DNA of 64,000 nt from positions 371,543,633 to 371,607,632 of the forward strand of contig NC_053039.3 of the NCBI RefSeq assembly GCF_002575655.3. Direction: 5' to 3'. A program made the position numbers and the translations under genes. Position 1 is the stretch's first letter. Each line of letters starts with the position of its first letter. This stretch comes from Aegilops tauschii subsp. strangulata (lineage: Eukaryota > Streptophyta > Magnoliopsida > Poales > Poaceae). Positions 36,501-46,231 of this stretch are shown here, piece after piece. The notes below the pieces were generated by a model. The model was not told where the DNA came from. It searched no databases and saw only the letters and a list, made by a program, of their open reading frames with translations.

Positions 36501-36916
36501 AGGTCCCTTTGTTTAAGTGCAAATGGGTCAATCTGTCAGGAGGCGGGGTACAGGTAGACCCACAGTACGGAATGACAACAGTGGATCTGAACAATCTTGG
36601 GTACACTGACGAACCGTCCGTCCTAGCCAATGATGTGGCACAGGTTATCTATGTGAAGGACATGTCTACCAGACCGAGAAAAAGAAAAGATAAGGAAGCA
36701 AATACATCATACGATGAGCCAAAGCGCCACATAGTTCTTTCAGGAAAACGAGACATTGTGGGAGTGGAGGGCAAGACAGACATGTCTGAAGATTATGAAA
36801 AGTTTCATGAAATTCGTCCCTTCAAAGTCAAGGCTGACCCAAGCATCCTGATAAACGATGAAGATTATCCATGGTTACGGCGCAATAAGCAAATGACACA
36901 AGCGAAGAAAAAGTGA
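33560..36916 (+). pseudogene. tnpD: CACTA transposase TnpD type
   Basis: The N-terminal transposase-associated domain (WMYGDRHTSEYIKGV, CPCPICGN, HGEIG; 33560-33790) precedes an acidic repeat (GEAAEDQEEP twice, 33870-33955). Transposase_21 follows at about 34260-35250, with CPVCG, LKRLFRNEEHAKLMRWH, NPFGEQSS, DIDVYLRPLVEEL and GHRRFLP. Then DUF4218-like (35600-36200, LCAFLNAISQKMIDP, FPFERFMG) and DUF4216-like (36350-36700, DIWELDYGHDFKVPLFKCKW) domains, and a Lys-rich end. Family role: cuts and joins CACTA ends. Frame changes occur near 34620, 34890 and 35030, and stops near 35276, 35510, 35574 and 36198, so this copy is inactive. Confidence 0.88.
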
Positions 36917-37177
36917 AGACTTTCTCCCGCAACTATTATGATGATACCATGCCAACTTTGTAACAGACGAGTATGATACCATTGTCCGTTTTGTACACGA
37001 AGTGCATCTAGTTTTTGCTGTAACCCTGTCAACTTTCTTGCACATGCTTATGTGGATGAAATGATGATACCATGCCAACTTTCAACCTTTTCAGAGTTCA
37101 TTTGAAATGCTTTTCAATTTTAGGGTCTTATAGCTCAAAATAATTAGTAAATGCATGAAAAATAACAGGCCAAAAAT
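36917..37177. other. 3' region after tnpD; no gene
   Basis: Contains two similar ATGATACCATGCCAACTTT blocks (36940 and 37063) and an AT-rich tail. Nothing else seen. Confidence 0.6.
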
Positions 37178-37647
37178 TAAAAATTATGCCACCTACTGGG
37201 CCACCACGGCCTGAATACGATTAGAAACCCATCCATGGGCCAGGATTCTGGCCCGCAGAAGGCCCAGTAGGCCCACAGGCATGTACAGAGAGGTTAGGCC
37301 CGCAAGCCTGCTTTAGAGAGGAGCTCGACAGCTCAGCCGCACCGCACCTTTTAAACAGGTGCGGCTCTCTCTCAGCTAGCGAGGTGGTCCTAAACTCCCA
37401 CCACCACGCCGCTGTGCAAGGCCATTGGTCCCGGTTGGTGGCACGAACCGGGACCAATTCCACCCTTTGGTCCCGGTTGGTGCCACGAACCGGTACTAAT
37501 GAGGCTGTGGCCCCACCAGCACCTTTAGTACCGGTTTGTGGCACGAACCGGTACTAGAGTTTCTTACTAAGCAGCTTTTTAGTCCCACCTCGCTAGCTGA
37601 GAGGCACTAGGAGCGGTTTATAAGCCCTGAGTGCAGAGACGATGAAG
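37178..37647 (+). promoter_or_regulatory. internal copy of terminal module (module 3), promoter of hairpin 2
   Basis: Matches module 2 at its start (ATTATGCCACCTACTGGGCC) and the left terminus at its end (TAGTCCCACCTCGCTAGC, then TTTATAAGCCC at 37617-37627). It contains inverted GGTCCCGGTTGGTG/CACGAACCGGGACC motifs. A minus-oriented half (37316-37400) contains a TATA-like TTTTAAAC and GAGGTGGTCC. Hairpin 2 starts 31 bases after the TATA box. Confidence 0.65.
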
Positions 37648-37776
37648 AAGAGGCGCAATGCTCACGTTGCTTAGCTTCAAGCCTTGAGGAATAAGGTAGA
37701 CTGCATGGAGCTATGTGCAGTGCACTCTACACTATTCCGAAAGGCTTGAAGCAAATCAACGAGCATTGCGCCTCTT
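37648..37776 (+). ncRNA. microRNA-like hairpin 2 in the CACTA element
   Basis: Arms 37648-37705 and 37721-37776 pair with a 15-nt loop. Perfect blocks of 16 (AAGAGGCGCAATGCTC), 4, 2, 12 (GCTTCAAGCCTT), 6, 5 and 4 bp are separated by one or two mismatches and one 2-nt bulge, 49 pairs in total. It begins where transcription from the TATA box at 37617 should start. This is the geometry of a young plant MIRNA. The 3' arm also reads in one frame as IPKGLKQINEHCAS, which could be a trace of a captured coding sequence. No small-RNA data. Confidence 0.6.
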
Positions 37777-37982
37777 TTTTATTTTTAATAACTTATTACA
37801 ACTCCGGACTTCTTGTGTTCCGACAAAATGAAATAAACTTTAATAAAATTTATGAAACTAAAATTAACAAAGTATTTTCTGTTCAAAACATTATAAGAAA
37901 CCTCTAGTATTATTGAAACTAAAATCATATAAAATTGATGCAACTAAAATTATCGAAGTATTTTCTGTTCAAAATCATTAAA
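37777..37982. other. AT-rich spacer after hairpin 2; no gene
   Basis: A T-run right after the hairpin, then two related AACTAAAATTA-ACAAAGTATTTTCTG stretches (37858 and 37918). Composition as in the spacer after hairpin 1. Confidence 0.6.
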
Positions 37983-38530
37983 AGCAAAAAGAATTTTCAT
38001 AAAGAACTTTTTTTGATAGAAACTTTAATAGCAAAAAGAATTATCATAAAGTAAAATAAATAAGTAATTAGAAACAAAATAAAATAAAATAAATAAGTTT
38101 TTTGTTGTACGTAGAAACAAAACAAAATAAATAAAGCAAAAAAGAAAACAAAAAAACTAAATACAGCAAAAAGAATTTTCATAAAGAACTTTTTTGATAG
38201 AAACTTTACTAGCAAAAAGAATTATCATAAAGTAAAATAAATAAGTAATTAGAAACAAAATGAAATAAAATAAATAAGTTTTTTGTTGTAAGTAGAAACA
38301 AAACAAAATAAATAAAGCAAAAAAGAAAACAAAAAAACTAAATACAGCAAAAAGAATTTTCATAAAGAACGTTTTTTGATAGAAACTTTAATAGCAAAAA
38401 GAATTATCATAAAGTAAAATAAATAAGTAATTAGAAACAACATAAAATAAAATAAATAAGTTTTTTGTTGTAAGTAGAAACAAAACAAAATAAAGAAAGC
38501 AAAAAAGAAAACAAAAAAACTATATACAGC
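37983..38530. repeat. tandem repeat, three copies of 182 bp, AT-rich
   Basis: AGCAAAAAGAATTTTCATAAAG starts at 37983, 38165 and 38347, and each copy ends in AAACAAAAAAACTA-ATACAGC. The copies are nearly identical, so the expansion looks recent. The same tail sequence, single copy, precedes module 2. Confidence 0.92.
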
Positions 38531-39020
38531 AAAAAAAAATGTTGGGGCGCTGCCCGCTCCCTCCAACCCTCGGGTTTGCAAATACAGGCCCAGAAGGGCT
38601 AGAGGGCTCAACGGGCAGCGCGCCAAAGTTAGGCCCAGAAGCCTGCTATAGAGAGGAGTTCGAGACAGCAGCCGCAGCGGGGTTTATAAACCACTCCGAG
38701 CCCCTCTCAACTAGCGAGGTGGGACTAAACTTTTTGCCGCGACGCGGGCAGCAAGAGGCCTTTGGTCCCGGTTGGTGCCACCAACCGGGTCTAAAGGGGC
38801 GCATTGGTACCGGTTCGTGGCACCAACCGGGACCAATGCCCCCCCCTTTAGTCCCGGTTGGTGCCACCAACCGGGACCAAAGGCCGCCGCTTCCCGCCCT
38901 TTGGGCTGCTGAAAAGAGGCCTTTGCTCCCGGTTGGTGGCACCAACCGGGACTAATGCCCACCTTTAGTCCCGGTTGGTGCCACGAACCGGGACTAAAGG
39001 CTTTGCTATATAAGTTCACA
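38531..39020 (+). promoter_or_regulatory. internal copy of terminal module (module 4), promoter of the tnpA-like gene
   Basis: A short palindrome (GGCGCTGCCCG/CGGGCAGCG, 38547-38621) is followed by a reverse-oriented block with minus-strand TATA (GTTTATAAACC, 38680-38690) and GAGGTGGGACTAAAC. Three pairs of inverted GGTCCCGGTTGGTG motifs follow (38760-38995), then a plus-strand TATA CTATATAAG at 39006-39014. Confidence 0.65.
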
Positions 39021-39669
39021 CTTAGGAAATTTTCACTCTCACCTAGCAGTTGCCGCCCCGACGACGCCGACGCCGCCAGGCTGCCCCGACACCGCCCGCT
39101 GCCCCGACGCCGCCAGGCTGCCCCGACGCCGCCAGGCTGCCCCAACGCCGACCGCCGTCGCCGTCACCGTCGCCCGTGCCCATCGTCGTCGTCGCCGTTG
39201 CCCGCGCCCTCGCCGTCAGCCGCGCCCCTGCCCCGACGCGCGCCGCCCCGGCCCGTCCCCGTCGTCGCCCTGCCCCGCCCTTCGCCGCCGTCGCCCCTAC
39301 CCCGAGCGCGCGCCCACTGCCCCGTCGCCATCCTCACCGCCGACCCCGCGGTCCTCCTCACCATGGGCCGGCCGGCGCCCTAGCATAATTTTTTCATATA
39401 TATGCTTGTTTTTTCGTATATATGCTTGTTTTTTATATATATGATGATATATAGGCTTATTATCATAATTGTTTTTGTTCATATATATATGTAATGATTT
39501 TTTTATAGAATATGATGTTTTTTCATAGATGATCACATATATGATGTATCCATGGATGTGGATGAAATATGATGTTTTTTTGTTCATAGAACGTGATGAA
39601 ATATGAACATATATGATGTATGCATTAGGCAAAACCTTACCTTTTTTCGAAATTTTCTATTTGAACTTT
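39021..39669 (+). other. leader and introns of the tnpA-like transcript
   Basis: A GC-rich leader with reiterated CCCCGACGCCGCCAGGCTG (39056-39150) is followed by AT-rich intron-like sequence with TATATATGC repeats (39395-39600). The long GC-rich open frames are repeat-driven and not supported as proteins. Confidence 0.55.
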
Positions 39670-39960
39670 TTTTATGAATGAGAGGAAAAAGGAAAATAAG
39701 AAGAGGAAGAAAGGAGAAGAAGAGGAGAGGAAGAAGAGGAGAAATAAATAAGAAGAGGAAAAAACAAGAAAAAGAAGAGGAGAAGAAGAAAGGAATAGAA
39801 GAGAAGAAGAAAAAATAGAAAAAATTCTATTTTTTCTTCTTCTCTCCTCTATTCCTTTCTTCTTCTCCTCTTTTTTTTCTTCTTTTTTTTTCTTCGATCT
39901 TCTCCTCTATTCCTTTTCTTCTTCTCCTCTTTTTGTTTCTTCTTCGTTTCCTTATGTTTT
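39670..39960. repeat. purine tract followed by its inverted copy (long GA/CT hairpin)
   Basis: 39670-39820 is almost pure purine on the plus strand (AGGAAGAAGAGG type). From about 39827 it is mirrored as CT-rich sequence. The centre AGAAAAAATTCT is at 39819-39830. Arms of at least about 60 bp pair with few errors. May extrude as a cruciform or form triplex DNA. Confidence 0.85.
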
Positions 39961-39964
39961 ATCG

Positions 39965-40260
39965 GGTCTGTCATCGTCGATATACCCCTCTCCCGATAAC
40001 TTCAATACGAGGGGGGTCGATATACCCCCTCCCCGATAATATTATTTTCCCATGTACGTTCATTGTCGTTGTCGATATAACCCCCTCCCGATAACTTCAA
40101 CACGTGGGGGGGTCGATATACCCCCTCCCTGATAACATTATTTTCCCATGTATGTATGTCGTGGTTGTCGATATATATAACTCCCTCCCAGATAACTTCG
40201 ACATGATGGACGGTCGATATTTATACCCCCTCTCGACCGTGATAACTTATACCACGGGAG
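39965..40260. repeat. degenerate tandem repeat GTCGATATA...CCCTCCCGATAACTTC
   Basis: Several copies of a unit containing GTCGATATA(C/A)CCCCTCCC-GATAA alternate with TATTTTCCCATGTA blocks at 40024 and 40138 (about 114 bp apart). Lies in the intron before the tnpA-like ORF. Confidence 0.75.
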
Positions 40261-40473
40261 CACCCCCGACCCTATCGCTCGACCAAAACTCTCGAACACA
40301 CCCAAACCATAGAAAAAAACGATGTCGGTCTCCTACCCCCTCCCGCCGCGCCCCTACCCTTGAAGCGTTGCCGAGGCCACCCCAAACCCGGAATAAGCTA
40401 GGTCTACGTTTGCACTAACCACCTGCTGTCATGTTTGTGTAATAATTGCCATGTTGTAATATTTGCAGAAACA

Positions 40474-42658
40474 ATGGAGCACGGACGAGACGAGCAAGCA
40501 GAAGAGGTGTTGGGGGACATAATATTAGCCGGAGGTGATATCTTGTCGTATCTTAACGATAATGATGGTCTGGAAGAACAGGGTGAAGAAGCAGGCTACG
40601 GTGATCGAAGAGTGGAGAAGGAAAGACATGATTATGATGGCTCCGGTGACCCAATGCTGGTGCAAGAAGGAGCCCGTGGTGACGGTTCCGGTGACCGAAC
40701 AGAGTCCGGCCAGGTAAATATATTAGTTAAGCCTGTGCTGACTAGCTAATTGATGCATTCATTGTTTTGGTATGTACACATATTAATTAACACTCGTCTT
40801 TCTTCCTTTTTCTAACCCTCCGGATCGAGCACAACTGCGGTAAAGAGACCAGGCCCGAAGAGAAAGTTGCGCTCGGATGACAGGTTTGAGATCACAGCAA
40901 TCGCGCGCGACGGCCAACCGATTGATCCCATCCGGACAAAGGATGCATTTGCTACTCAGTGCGGGGTTCTAGTTAGGGACAAGATCCCAATCAGCATCCA
41001 CCAATGGTACAAGCCTAAGAAGGAAGACCCTGAGGTGTCTTATGTCAATGATATGCAGAAAGATGATCTTTGGAGTGAGCTGAAGGCAAATTTCACCCTA
41101 CCGCCAGAGGAGGATCCGGAGAAGCCAGTTAAAGAGCAATTAATCAAGTCTCATGCTCTTAAGAAGATGGCAGACCTATTCAGGAGGTGGAAGAATGAGC
41201 TGAAAACGTTTCTCGACAAAGAAGAGACACCAAAATTTATCGGCCGGTATGAGAAGATCAGAGATCACTGGCCCACAATTGTGGCCCACAAGACATCGGA
41301 AAAGAGTAAGAAGATGTCAGCGACAAACAAGAAGAATGCTGCGAAGAAGAAGCTTCACCATCGCACGGGGTCAGGTGGCTACCTCAAAGCCCGGCCTAAG
41401 TGGGCCAAGGCTGAGAATGATCTGCTTGAAAAAGGGATCGAACCACAGTCAATGAACTGGACAGACCGTTGCCGGACATGGTTCTTCGGGGCTGGCAGAA
41501 CCTTGGACCCTGTATCAGGGAGGTGCGTTTGGACAAACGAGCTTTTGAGAATACCAGTCAAGAAGATTCAGCAATATATGGATGCAGCGCAGGAAGGGAC
41601 GTTCGTTCCAGATAGAGAGAACGACGAGCTCACAATGGCCCTCGGGAATCCTGAGCACCCTGGACGGACACGAGGCACGCCAAGCTCCGTTCCATGGAAG
41701 GCTGGTTTTCCGGACGCAGGCGGTTACAAAAGCCAGGAGAGGAGGAAAAAAATGGAGCAGACCCAAATTCAGAAGCTGCACGAAAGGGTTCAAGCGCTAG
41801 AGGAACGAGACAGCAATCGACATGCCGAAACTACCCCCGAAGCTACCCCGCCATCTCAGCGGAGAAGCAGCGTGGCTTCCACTGAGTTGCTTCAGCTGGA
41901 GCATGACTTGACGGATCCTGCTAGCTACCCCGTGGATGCTATCATGGAGTCTCAACATTGCCACCTTATGGCGCAATGGCAGAACTTCAAAGTCAAGGCG
42001 GCTGTTGGCTCTATTTTACCTCCTGAACCCGGCGCAACCTACCACTGCCGGCCGATTCCAGAAGGATATGCTAGGGTGATGGTGGATGAAATAACGGAGG
42101 GATTTGAGGACCTCCAGCTTGACCACCCTACTGGTGAAGGGGAGACTCGGCTGGGTTTAGCTCTGAAGACTCCGTGCCTATGGCGGAAGGAGCTCATCAA
42201 CCTTCCAAACTGGACAGGTCCAGCGAGTAAGGGCAGTCCGCCTCCTCCTCCGGCGAGTGATCAGGGCACTCAGCCTCCTTCTCCGGCGCGTAGCGGCACT
42301 CCGCCTCCTCCTCCGGCGAGTGATCAGGGAACTCAGCCTCCTTCTCCGGCGCGTGGCGGCACTCCGCCTCCTTCTCCGCCTGCGCCGGCGCGCCAGAGCA
42401 GCCAGCCTCCTCCTTCTCCGCCTCGTCAGCAAGGGCGGAAGAGACCGCCGGCGCTGCGGCTGCTCCGGCGCGTCGTAGTCCTTCTCCTCCGCCTCGTAAG
42501 CAAGGAAAGAAGACAGCCGCAGCCGCTCCGTCTGCTCTGCCGGCGTCTAGCAGTACAGCTGCAAGAGGCGGGAGGCAATACAGATTCGGTCCTTCTCTGA
42601 AGACTCCAGAGAAGTTACCATACGAGAGGACCGAGGAGGAAACCAGGAAGATCGTGTG
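40474..42658 (+). pseudogene. TnpA-like protein of the CACTA element (N-terminal and central part)
   Basis: ATG at 40474 (MEHGRDEQAEEV) lies just after an acceptor TTTGCAG. The first exon ends at 40713 (donor GTAAAT) and the main exon runs from about 40817. The basic central region has QWYKPKKEDPEVSYV, KARPKWAKAENDLLEKGI and a coiled coil (QTQIQKLHERVQALEERD, 41758-41815). The Pro/Ser-rich stretch at 42231-42420 holds a 63-bp tandem repeat. A frameshift near 42430 and a TGA at 42656-42658, which looks like a CpG-decayed Arg codon, break it. Family role: binds subterminal repeats and aids transposition. Confidence 0.75.
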
Positions 42659-44330
42659 AGCCGAAGTGACAAACTTCTTTGAAGGGGTGAAAGCAAAGAA
42701 ACATCCACCTCCGGAGGAGAAGGTAGATCCGGTGAAAGCAAAGCGCACTCTGGCTGCCCTGACAAAACCACCAAAGTCTCCGCCGAGAGGCAACTATGAG
42801 CGCATTCTTGCAAAGACATATGCCGAAGCGGAGCGGTCGGGAAGTACTGTCAGTGATCAAAGGTTAAAAGAACGACGAGCTGGGAAAAAAATTGCCCAGC
42901 TCGGCGAACAAGCGAACCAATCGTGCCCCCCGCTCAAGGTGTCAAAAGACATCGTCGCTAATGATCCGACGATGGTGGCTGGTTATAGCAATCTTGGAGA
43001 TTACCTGCCCGACGATGTACATTATGAAATGATGGAGGTGGACGAACACAAATACCATTACGGGAAGCCTCTCGTCAAAGATGAAAGATCTCTAACAACG
43101 ATGATGCGAAGATTACATGATTGGTACATGAAAACCTACAGAGAGTCTGATGGGATGAGTACTTTGACGCTGAGAGTTAAACCGGAGCATGACCTCGTTG
43201 GAATTGAACTGTTGAATGTTCCATTTGAGGATTTCTACCAGTTTTACAATCAAAAGGCCCACGATAAAACAACGATCACTTGCTACTGTCTGTAAGTAGT
43301 ACTACTTCTGTCATTAAGTCTCTCTATATAGGTCAGCTCTTTCATTGCATGTATTTATAATTATCCTCACTATATTATGCAGATTGAAGATCGCCGAATT
43401 GAAGAAAAGACAAATCGGTGATACTGGGTTCATTAACACAAATCTCAGAGATGCATATACGGTTGAAAAACATCCCAAAGAAGCCGAGGCCAACTTGCTA
43501 CGATTGTTTGTATTAAATCAAAACAAAGATATAATACTCTTTCCTTACAACTTCAAGTGAGTGTTACTGTCTTGCGCATATTCGGTTTCCCTTATTAGTC
43601 CAGGTTATGGTAATGTAATTGATGACTTATGCATGCATGCGCAGCTTCCACTTTATTCTCCTAGAGATTAAGCTTGAGCAGGGAGTAGTAACCGTCTTAG
43701 ACTCGAGACGAAAAGATCCCCAGGACTATGCGAACATGACTCAAATGCTCGAGAAGTAAGTTAAATCGATCATTATCCACCATATCAGCAACTTTGTTCA
43801 TTTCCTGATATCAAGTAATTGTTTTCTTTGTCTGGCAGGGTTTGGAGAAAATTCACCACAAAAGCTCCGGGACTGCCGAAGAAGCTGCAATTTAAACACC
43901 CCCTAGTGATTCAAGCGCTAGTTTCATCAATACCATTTAGCATGCTTGCGTATCAGTTTGATTGACCTCTATTTCTTGTAAAGTGGTTGTGGCAGGAACC
44001 CGGGAATAATTACTGTGGATACTACGTTTGCGAGTCCATCCGCTACACGACCTGTGAGCAGGGCTACTCTGACGAACAATATGAAGTGCGTAAGCAATAA
44101 TATTCACAATTTTATTTTATTACCATCATTTGTGTTGAGTTTCATTTATTCATATATATATATGTATTGACCCCCTTCTTCAAATTAGATGTTTCGGAAG
44201 CGGGATGAACTCCTAGCACCAGATCGTATGCGAGCAATTCAAGAGGAATTTGCGGGACTCTTCCTTGACCACGTGATCGCTGAAAACGGAGAATACTATG
44301 TGGACCCTGTGTTCTTACAATTTAATTAGG
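42659..44330 (+). pseudogene. C-terminal Ulp1-type (C48) cysteine protease of the tnpA-like gene
   Basis: Exons 42659-43294, 43383-43559, 43645-43756, 43840-43904, about 43985-44091 and 44190-44330 have visible GT donors (43295, 43757, 44092) and AG acceptors (TATGCAG, GCGCAG, TGGCAG, AATTAG). Catalytic residues of Ulp1-like peptidases are readable: H in FHFILLEI, D in VTVLDSRRK, Q in WLWQEPGNN and C in NYCGYYVCES. Such proteases occur in many plant CACTA and MULE proteins and resemble deSUMOylating enzymes. The stop is at 44328. The catalytic positions look intact although the upstream frame is broken. Confidence 0.75.
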
Positions 44331-44690
44331 AGATTGTATTGTAAGAGATAATTATTGTATATATGTAGCCGGTAGTGTCGGATAGATATACGAGAACTTG
44401 TTGTTCGACCAATCTCTCGGAGAAGGAGAGGTGGTCGATATCACTTCTCTCTATATGCATATGTTCATGACGATCTTCTGTTTCCTTCATTTGATTACTA
44501 GCTAGCGTGTCTAGTCCTCTCCATACGTATATAGTACGTAGCGTCGACCAAGCACGGAGATAAGAGAGGACACTTCTCTCTATTAATTAGCTAGCTAACA
44601 CAATATATGAAACACCTAAATTAACCCCCCAACCCCCCCCCTTTCAAAAAAAACAAAAACCCCAGCCCCTGAAATGCTGACGCGTGGATG
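44331..44690. other. 3' region of the CACTA element; no gene
   Basis: Two related blocks of the type TCGACCA-CTCTCGGAGA-GAGAGG...CACTTCTCTCTAT (44405-44452 and 44544-44583), then a poly-C run. Possible termination region of the tnpA-like transcript. Confidence 0.55.
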
Positions 44691-44946
44691 CCTATTGGTC
44701 CCGGTTGGTGACACCAATCGGGACAAAAGGCCTTGCCTATTGGTCCCGGTTGGTGGCACCAACCGGGACCAAAGGGCCCCCTGCCTGGGCTGGCAGCAGC
44801 GGCCACGTGGAGGACCTTCTGTCCCGGTTCGTGTAAGAACCGGGACTAAAGGGTTAGGGCTTTAGTAACGACCCTTTAGTCCCGGTTCGAAAACCAGGAC
44901 AAAAGGCCCTTACCAACCGGGGTAAAAGCCCCTTTTCCTACTAGTG
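44691..44946 (-). repeat. CACTA right terminus and subterminal repeats
   Basis: Inverted GGTCCCGGTTGGTG/CACCAACCGGGACC motifs and the terminal CTACTAGTG, the inverted counterpart of the left CACTAGTAG. Followed by TSD TGG (44947-44949). No TTTATAAGCCC promoter was found on this side. Confidence 0.88.
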
Positions 44947-44949
44947 TGG

Positions 44950-45349
44950 GGCCGTCCGTAAACTCAGTATGGCGGTTTAGATAAAAGAAATCCCGGAACA
45001 GATCAACAGTAGGTTCCTCTTGCAGGTATGCTTCACAGAATACTTACCAGTGACAAATATTGGATATGGAGTTTGGGCCGATATCTTGGGGATGGATTTG
45101 AAAGGCGGCAAGCACATCACGGAAGAATTTTGATCCGGGAGGAGTGAAGCCTCGGCTTAGGTGATCAACAAATACAATAACTTCTCCATCTTGGGGTTCA
45201 GGAAGAGATTCTAGGCCGGGGACTCGCCAATGGATAGTGTTCTTACTTGCTAAAGCGCCCGTTGCAACACAACCAGCCAGCTGCATTTCCGTAACCCGGG
45301 AAGGAACCCAATTACAGGAAAAAAGCACAATATCTGGTTTAAAGTTCAT
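44950..45349 (-). pseudogene. antisense gene of the Tat element, first coding exon
   Basis: ATG at 45349 (minus) starts MNFKPDIVLFSCNWVPS. The block HLSRGFTPPGSKFFRDVLAAF followed by PNSISNICHW matches the gypsy-type transposon domain seen in plant antisense ORFs (Pfam Transposase_28 type). A TAA at 45042-45044 interrupts a frame that continues as VFCEAYLQEEPTVDLFRDFF up to the CACTA target site and resumes at 31431. Function unknown. Confidence 0.75.
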
Positions 45350-45777
45350 GGTTATAACTTATAAACCGGTGCAATGATGGAAGTACAATATCCGGTTTAA
45401 AACAGGTTGGCGATTTAATAGAGGGCTAATGGTATATGATGAGTTATCACAAGTTCAAGGATAAACCACCCACAATGGTAAAGAGGCTACACATTTGCAA
45501 ATCTTTCTAAGTATGGTGCAAACAGATTTCACAGATCGGTGATATAAATCTATATCTGCCACAGTTCTAAAAAGAGGAAATAAATCTAACCTAAAGCTGT
45601 GACAGTGGAAGAACACATATGCTTGGATGGGATCTTATGCAGGATAGGGTGCCTTTTGAGGATTAAAAGGGGCGCTAAACTAATGAAGCTCGCCTTTGCT
45701 ATCAGATTCGGATCAAAACTATGCGATCTAGGAAAGGGAATATGAACGGTGAAGAACACCAACGAACAGTGGAAACC

Positions 45778-46060
45778 CTAATGCAGATCTGACGTTCGAG
45801 GAGAGGAATACTTACTGGTGCAGCTGAACAGCGGAGGTGCGTCGCAGTTTCTCTGGTCAAAACAGGTTGATGCAGCGGCCTGGGTTGGTGTAGACGCGAA
45901 GGTCGACGGCGGCGGCGGAGTTTGGGCGCTGAGGCGTCGCGAGGAAGAACCCTCAGCCGTATTTATAAAGACGAAAGGATAAGGGTCAAGCGCAAGAATC
46001 GAGGAGCCTGACAAACGGATATGTGACAGATTTGTTGCCTCGATTGCCGGAGGCTCATTA
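45778..46060 (-). promoter_or_regulatory. promoter and 5' leader exon of the Tat antisense gene
   Basis: Minus-strand TATA box CTTTATAAATACGG (45957-45970) is followed by a CT/GC-rich leader (45960-45815) ending at a splice donor CACCA/GTAAGTATTCC (about 45814). The first coding ATG lies further on at 45349. The antisense gene therefore carries a Pol II promoter inside the element, just upstream of the 3' LTR. Confidence 0.6.
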
Positions 46061-46231
46061 ATGAAGGTGAGGAATATACTATTTAAAATGACAAATGATG
46101 TCATTGTGGTTTATGATGATTCTGGATGATGACGTCATGGCGGTTTACAAGATTTATGCGAAGTTATGGAAGAAATTTTCTCAAGGTTTCGGAGATTGAC
46201 ATGAACCAGTTCAAATCAATCTGGGGCCTAA

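Larger units (their letters stand above)
31435..44946 (+). mobile_element. CACTA (En/Spm) DNA transposon, complete ends, 13.5 kb
   Basis: Begins CACTAGTAGAAAA and ends TTTTCCTACTAGTG, with TSD TGG on both sides. Rich in GGTCCCGGTTGGTGCCACCAACCGGGACCAAAG-type subterminal palindromes, typical of Triticeae Caspar-like CACTAs. It encodes a TnpD-type transposase (33560-36916) and a TnpA-like/Ulp1 gene (40474-44330), both rightward and both mutated. It also has a small coiled-coil membrane protein gene and two microRNA-like hairpins. Terminal-type modules recur internally. Inserted in the second coding segment of the Tat-element antisense gene. Confidence 0.93.

Noticed and set aside
39050..39388. 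Pro/Arg/Ala-rich frames after the module-4 promoter
   Set aside because: Generated by the CCCCGACGCCGCC leader repeat; frames on both strands are equally open.
31476..44940. Many short repeats GGTCCCGGTTGGTGCCACCAACC with spacers, superficially array-like
   Set aside because: They are palindromic CACTA subterminal repeats in a plant element, irregularly spaced, with no cas genes; not a CRISPR array.
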